Part shown: piece by piece, positions 7,378-7,528 of the stretch
Layout: every line of letters starts with the position of its first letter
Numbering within the stretch: the first letter of the stretch is position 1
Source: Planctomycetales bacterium
GTDB lineage: Bacteria > Planctomycetota > Phycisphaerae > SM23-33
Reading direction: 5' to 3'
Length of the DNA stretch: 7,528 nt
NCBI GenBank assembly: GCA_030673005.1
Contig: DAOVFI010000112.1
Coordinates: 1-7,528 of the forward strand
The notes under the pieces: model-generated
What the model was told of the DNA's origin: nothing
The model's input: only the letters and a program-made list of their open reading frames with translations
The model's database searches: none
Position numbers and translations under genes: made by a program

Positions 7378-7382
7378 AAGGA
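7378..7382 (+). promoter_or_regulatory. Ribosome binding site of the integrase
   Basis: AAGGA lies 9 bases ahead of the ATG at 7392. It sits in an 83-base gap after the HTH gene. That gap contains no convincing sigma-70 promoter or terminator that I can see. Confidence 0.55.
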
Positions 7383-7391
7383 AACCTAAAG

Positions 7392-7528
7392 ATGAATAAC
7401 ACCCCGTTCAACCTCTATGACAACTGCGGCTACTGGAAGGTCAAGTACTGCGACATGAGCGGCAGGCGGCGCACAAAGAGCCTGGGGGCGGTCAAGAAGC
7501 TCTCCAAGCGGAAGGCGAAAGTTCTGGC
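7392..7528 (+). CDS. Tyrosine-recombinase-type integrase, N-terminus (3'-partial)
   Basis: Forty-five codons are visible from the ATG at 7392 to the window edge. The start reads MNNTPFNLYDNCGYWKVKY, followed by CDMSGRRRTKSLGAVKKLSKRKA. This pattern (an aromatic-rich beta strand, a G-R-R-R turn, S-L-G, then a lysine/serine-rich helix start) is typical of the arm-binding N-terminal domain of phage-type integrases. The catalytic R-H-R-Y residues would be downstream and cannot be checked here. The position just after an excisionase-like gene is the main support. It would catalyse integration or excision of a mobile element. A DNA-binding protein of another class is possible. Confidence 0.6.
   Translation, partial: MNNTPFNLYDNCGYWKVKYCDMSGRRRTKSLGAVKKLSKRKAKVL

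Noticed and set aside
7309..7391. Possible promoter or attachment site with GCGC-containing repeats
   Set aside because: No well-spaced -35/-10 pair or extended inverted repeat stands out, and the short GCGCTTTCG similarity to 1827-1835 is expected by chance.
1..7528. CRISPR arrays, tRNA or rRNA genes
   Set aside because: No regularly spaced repeats, tRNA cloverleaf sequence or rRNA-like conserved segments were seen on either strand.

Overview
The window looks like bacterial chromosomal DNA of moderately high GC. Three same-strand genes for polysaccharide breakdown (heparinase-type lyase, clan GH-A glycosidase, family esterase), plus an excisionase-like HTH/integrase pair of a style I associate with Planctomycetota, suggest a Planctomycetota relative (Phycisphaerae-like) or another PVC bacterium. 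This assignment is inference from gene content; there is no rRNA or marker gene to settle it.

Left part (1-5030): an ordered plus-strand catabolic set. It opens inside a heparinase II/III-family lyase gene (3-1763, start outside the window). After a 113-base gap with a clean hairpin comes a secreted 831-residue clan GH-A glycoside hydrolase (1877-4372). A further 71-base gap leads to an alpha/beta hydrolase of the acetyl-xylan-esterase/dienelactone-hydrolase type (4444 to about 5030). Together they would remove uronate linkages, hydrolyse glycosidic bonds and strip ester groups from a complex polysaccharide. The esterase breaks off just before its nucleophile elbow.

Middle part (about 5030-6365): a mosaic of unrelated gene pieces butted together with almost no spacer. 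In order they are an internal piece of a group II intron with the beginning of its reverse transcriptase (about 5030-5456, +), the first 77 codons of a TauE/SafE-type permease (5451-5681, -), a central piece of an Hsp70/DnaK-like ATPase domain (about 5709-6369, +), and the C-terminal two thirds of an SPL-like radical SAM protein (about 6350-7039, +). Each has lost residues essential to its family, so all are read as pseudogenes or remnants. Several long open frames cross the junctions and are chimeric artefacts. The mosaic may be real recombination debris or an assembly chimera; the sequence alone cannot decide.

Right part (7039-7528): a small excisionase-like helix-turn-helix gene whose ATG overlaps the stop of the radical SAM frame, then the start of a tyrosine-recombinase-type integrase running off the right edge. 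This suggests the mosaic lies next to the end of an integrative element, or at a place where such elements have repeatedly come and gone.
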